From NCBI GenBank assembly GCA_025454185.1, contig JALOOY010000088.1, positions 1-6,616 of the forward strand: a stretch of DNA of 6,616 nucleotides, read 5' to 3'. The position numbers and the translations under genes were made by a program. Below the pieces are notes generated by a model, which worked only from the letters and a program-made list of their open reading frames with translations, was not told the DNA's origin and did no database searches. The DNA is from Thermodesulfobacteriota bacterium. GTDB taxonomy: Bacteria > Desulfobacterota > RBG-13-43-22. This document shows positions 5,539 through 6,616 of this stretch, one piece after another; positions within the stretch are counted from its first letter, which is position 1; every line of letters starts with the position of its first letter.

Positions 5539-5566
5539 TCGACAGGTAAAATTCTGATAATTTAAT
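5539..5566 (+). promoter_or_regulatory. Candidate sigma70 promoter for the transporter gene
   Basis: TCGACA (5539-5544, 5 of 6 to TTGACA) and TTTAAT (5561-5566, 5 of 6 to TATAAT) are 16 bases apart. The start would be near 5573, with a leader of about 150 bases. A weaker alternative lies closer to the gene: TTCAAA (5624-5629) and TATAAA (5647-5652) with a 17-base spacer. AT-rich DNA makes such matches common, so both are tentative. Confidence 0.3.
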
Positions 5567-5724
5567 AAATTCTAATACATCCCTCTACAAGGCGCAAGGG
5601 GGCGGGCACGATTATTTTTTAATTTCAAAGGGCTACACGGAACGGCTATAAAGAAAAAAATATATAAAAACCATGCCGTTTATGATAAAGCCTTGAAACG
5701 GAGAAAGCAGTTAAGGAGTGGCGC

Positions 5725-6616
5725 ATGGATTTATGGATGAAAAAAAACAGAATGACCGTCGGGGTTATTCTGGCGATTATTTTTTGTCTCCTGCCGTTGA
5801 CAGCCCGGGCGGATAAAAAAGTGGCGAAAATCGGGTTTGTTGCCGATATAACCGGCGCGGGGTTCCTTATTGCCCTGGCCCAGAAAAATGCCCTGGAGCT
5901 GGGCCTGGAAGAGATCAACTCCACCGGCGGCCTCTTGGGTCGGCGGGTGGAAATGATCGTGCGGGATTCCCAGTTGCGACCGGATCTGGGCGCGGTACTG
6001 GCCCAGGAAATGATCACCCGGGATAAGGTGGATTTTATTTTCGGGCCCACCAGCCCTTCGGTGGCCCTGGCCGTCTCCCGGGTGTGCCGGACCCACAAGA
6101 AACTGCTGGTCCTTCACGGCGCCAATAATGAGCGCCTGATCAATGAAGAAGGCCACCGCTATGTCCTGCAGGTGGTCCCCAGCACCTACATGGAGGGGCA
6201 GGCCGTGGCGGCCTACCTGGCCAAAAAACCCTTTAAAAAAATCATAATCATTGGTCCGGATCTGGAATACGGGCGCAGCCAGGCCGAAGCCTTCAAAAAG
6301 AAAATCGCCGAGGCGAACCCGGCCGCGGCCGTAGTCAAAGAATTGTGGCCCCGCATCGGGGAGCCGGATTATACCCCCTATATCGCCGCCATTTTGTCCG
6401 CCAAACCGGAAGCCGTCTATTCCATTCTCTGGGGCGGGGACCTGGCCAGCTTCCTGCGTCAGGCCCAGCCCTACGGGCTTTTCCAGAAGACCCCCTTTAT
6501 CGGCCCCATCGACTATGACCTGTTGAAGGGCTTGGGGGGCGACATGATGGCCGGGTTGCACGGTTTTGACCGGGCCCCCTTTTACGCCTTGCACAATCCG
6601 GCCATGAAGGCCTTTT
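5725..6616 (+). CDS. Branched-chain amino acid-type ABC transporter substrate-binding protein (3' end outside window)
   Basis: The reading frame is open from the ATG at 5725 to the window edge (297 codons) with no stop, so the gene is cut by the window and not broken. AAGGAG at 5713-5718, six bases upstream, fixes the start. Residues 1-29 are a Sec signal peptide: positive start (KKNR), hydrophobic core VGVILAIIFCLLPL, and ARA cleavage site before D30. C21 is not in a lipobox, so a soluble periplasmic protein is expected. The mature part has type I periplasmic-binding-fold hallmarks of LivK-like proteins: KIGFVADITG (35-44), EEINSTGGLLGRRVEMIVRDSQ (62-83), IFGPTSPSVALA (105-116) and DLEYG (179-183). 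Relatives bind branched-chain amino acids, amides, urea or aromatic acids, so the ligand cannot be assigned. Permease and ATPase genes may follow downstream. It is divergent from hcp. Confidence 0.9.
   Translation, partial: MDLWMKKNRMTVGVILAIIFCLLPLTARADKKVAKIGFVADITGAGFLIALAQKNALELGLEEINSTGGLLGRRVEMIVRDSQLRPDLGAVLAQEMITRDKVDFIFGPTSPSVALAVSRVCRTHKKLLVLHGANNERLINEEGHRYVLQVVPSTYMEGQAVAAYLAKKPFKKIIIIGPDLEYGRSQAEAFKKKIAEANPAAAVVKELWPRIGEPDYTPYIAAILSAKPEAVYSILWGGDLASFLRQAQPYGLFQKTPFIGPIDYDLLKGLGGDMMAGLHGFDRAPFYALHNPAMKAF

Larger units (their letters stand above)
5381..5724. other. Divergent promoter region between hcp and the transporter gene
   Basis: This 344-base AT-rich gap holds no convincing gene. 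Toward hcp (minus strand) it contains a CRP/FNR-like palindrome, a -10-like hexamer and a leader of about 70 bases with a small hairpin, GGACC/GGTCC (5421-5425 with 5432-5436). Toward the transporter gene it holds two weak sigma70-like promoter candidates, direct repeats of AAATTCT 18 bases apart (5549 and 5567), and a hairpin CCGTTT/AAACGG (5676-5681 with 5696-5701) just ahead of the ribosome site. A GC-rich patch at 5588-5606 includes CAAGGCGC, the reverse complement of GCGCCTTG at 5481-5488. Confidence 0.6.

Noticed and set aside
5588..5606. Long-range stem with 5481-5488 (GCGCCTTG/CAAGGCGC) as an RNA structure
   Set aside because: Only 8 bp match over a gap of about 100 bases, and the arms lie upstream of the predicted hcp start, so shared repeat-like sequence or chance is more likely.
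5731..6594. 287-codon open frame on the minus strand opposite the transporter gene
   Set aside because: The plus-strand frame has a signal peptide, ribosome site and LivK-like motifs. The opposite frame has none of these and is an antisense shadow.
5725..6616. Frameshifted or truncated transporter gene
   Set aside because: The frame is open without interruption up to the last base; the missing end is due to the window edge.

Overview
The window looks like a piece of chromosome from an anaerobic, moderately GC-rich bacterium, most plausibly a Desulfobacterota (former Deltaproteobacteria) member. This rests on a class I (Desulfovibrio-type) hybrid cluster protein, a ferredoxin-like protein in the same gene run, a CRP/FNR-type palindrome in front of hcp, and short interspersed palindromes typical of such genomes. 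The taxonomic call is an inference; no rRNA or other marker is present.

Layout. (1) 73-471, plus strand: a complete stand-alone response-regulator receiver domain. (2) 472-760: a gap between convergent genes holding two copies of a short palindromic repeat family. (3) 761-5380, minus strand, in transcription order: hcp (hybrid cluster protein), a 116-nt gap filled by a long inverted repeat, a Cys-rich HD-domain phosphohydrolase, a two-cluster ferredoxin-like protein (ATGA overlap with the HD gene), a YfcH/TIGR01777-type SDR epimerase (4-nt gap, no clear Shine-Dalgarno), and a small HAD phosphatase of the soluble P-type-ATPase-like type (10-nt gap). (4) 5381-5724: a divergent regulatory region. 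(5) 5725 to the window end, plus strand: the first 297 codons of a branched-chain-amino-acid-type (LivK-like) ABC transporter substrate-binding protein with a signal peptide.

How the parts may work together. Hcp proteins reduce nitric oxide or hydroxylamine and serve in nitrosative-stress defence. All seven hybrid-cluster ligands and the four proximal-cluster cysteines are visible. The ferredoxin-like protein is a reasonable candidate electron partner, and the HD protein with its Cys-rich head is translationally coupled to it. The most informative regulatory observation is a TTGAC-TTAA-ATCAA palindrome (minus-strand reading) placed exactly 22 nt upstream of a TAATAT -10-like hexamer. This is the geometry of a class II CRP/FNR-activated promoter centred at -41.5, and it suggests control by an HcpR/FNR-like regulator encoded elsewhere. 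The roles of the HD, SDR and HAD proteins in this context are unknown.

I did not find a clearly new defence or mobile system. The most unusual items are the HD plus ferredoxin-like pair behind hcp, the missing cysteine in the second cluster motif of the ferredoxin-like protein, and the palindromic elements between genes.
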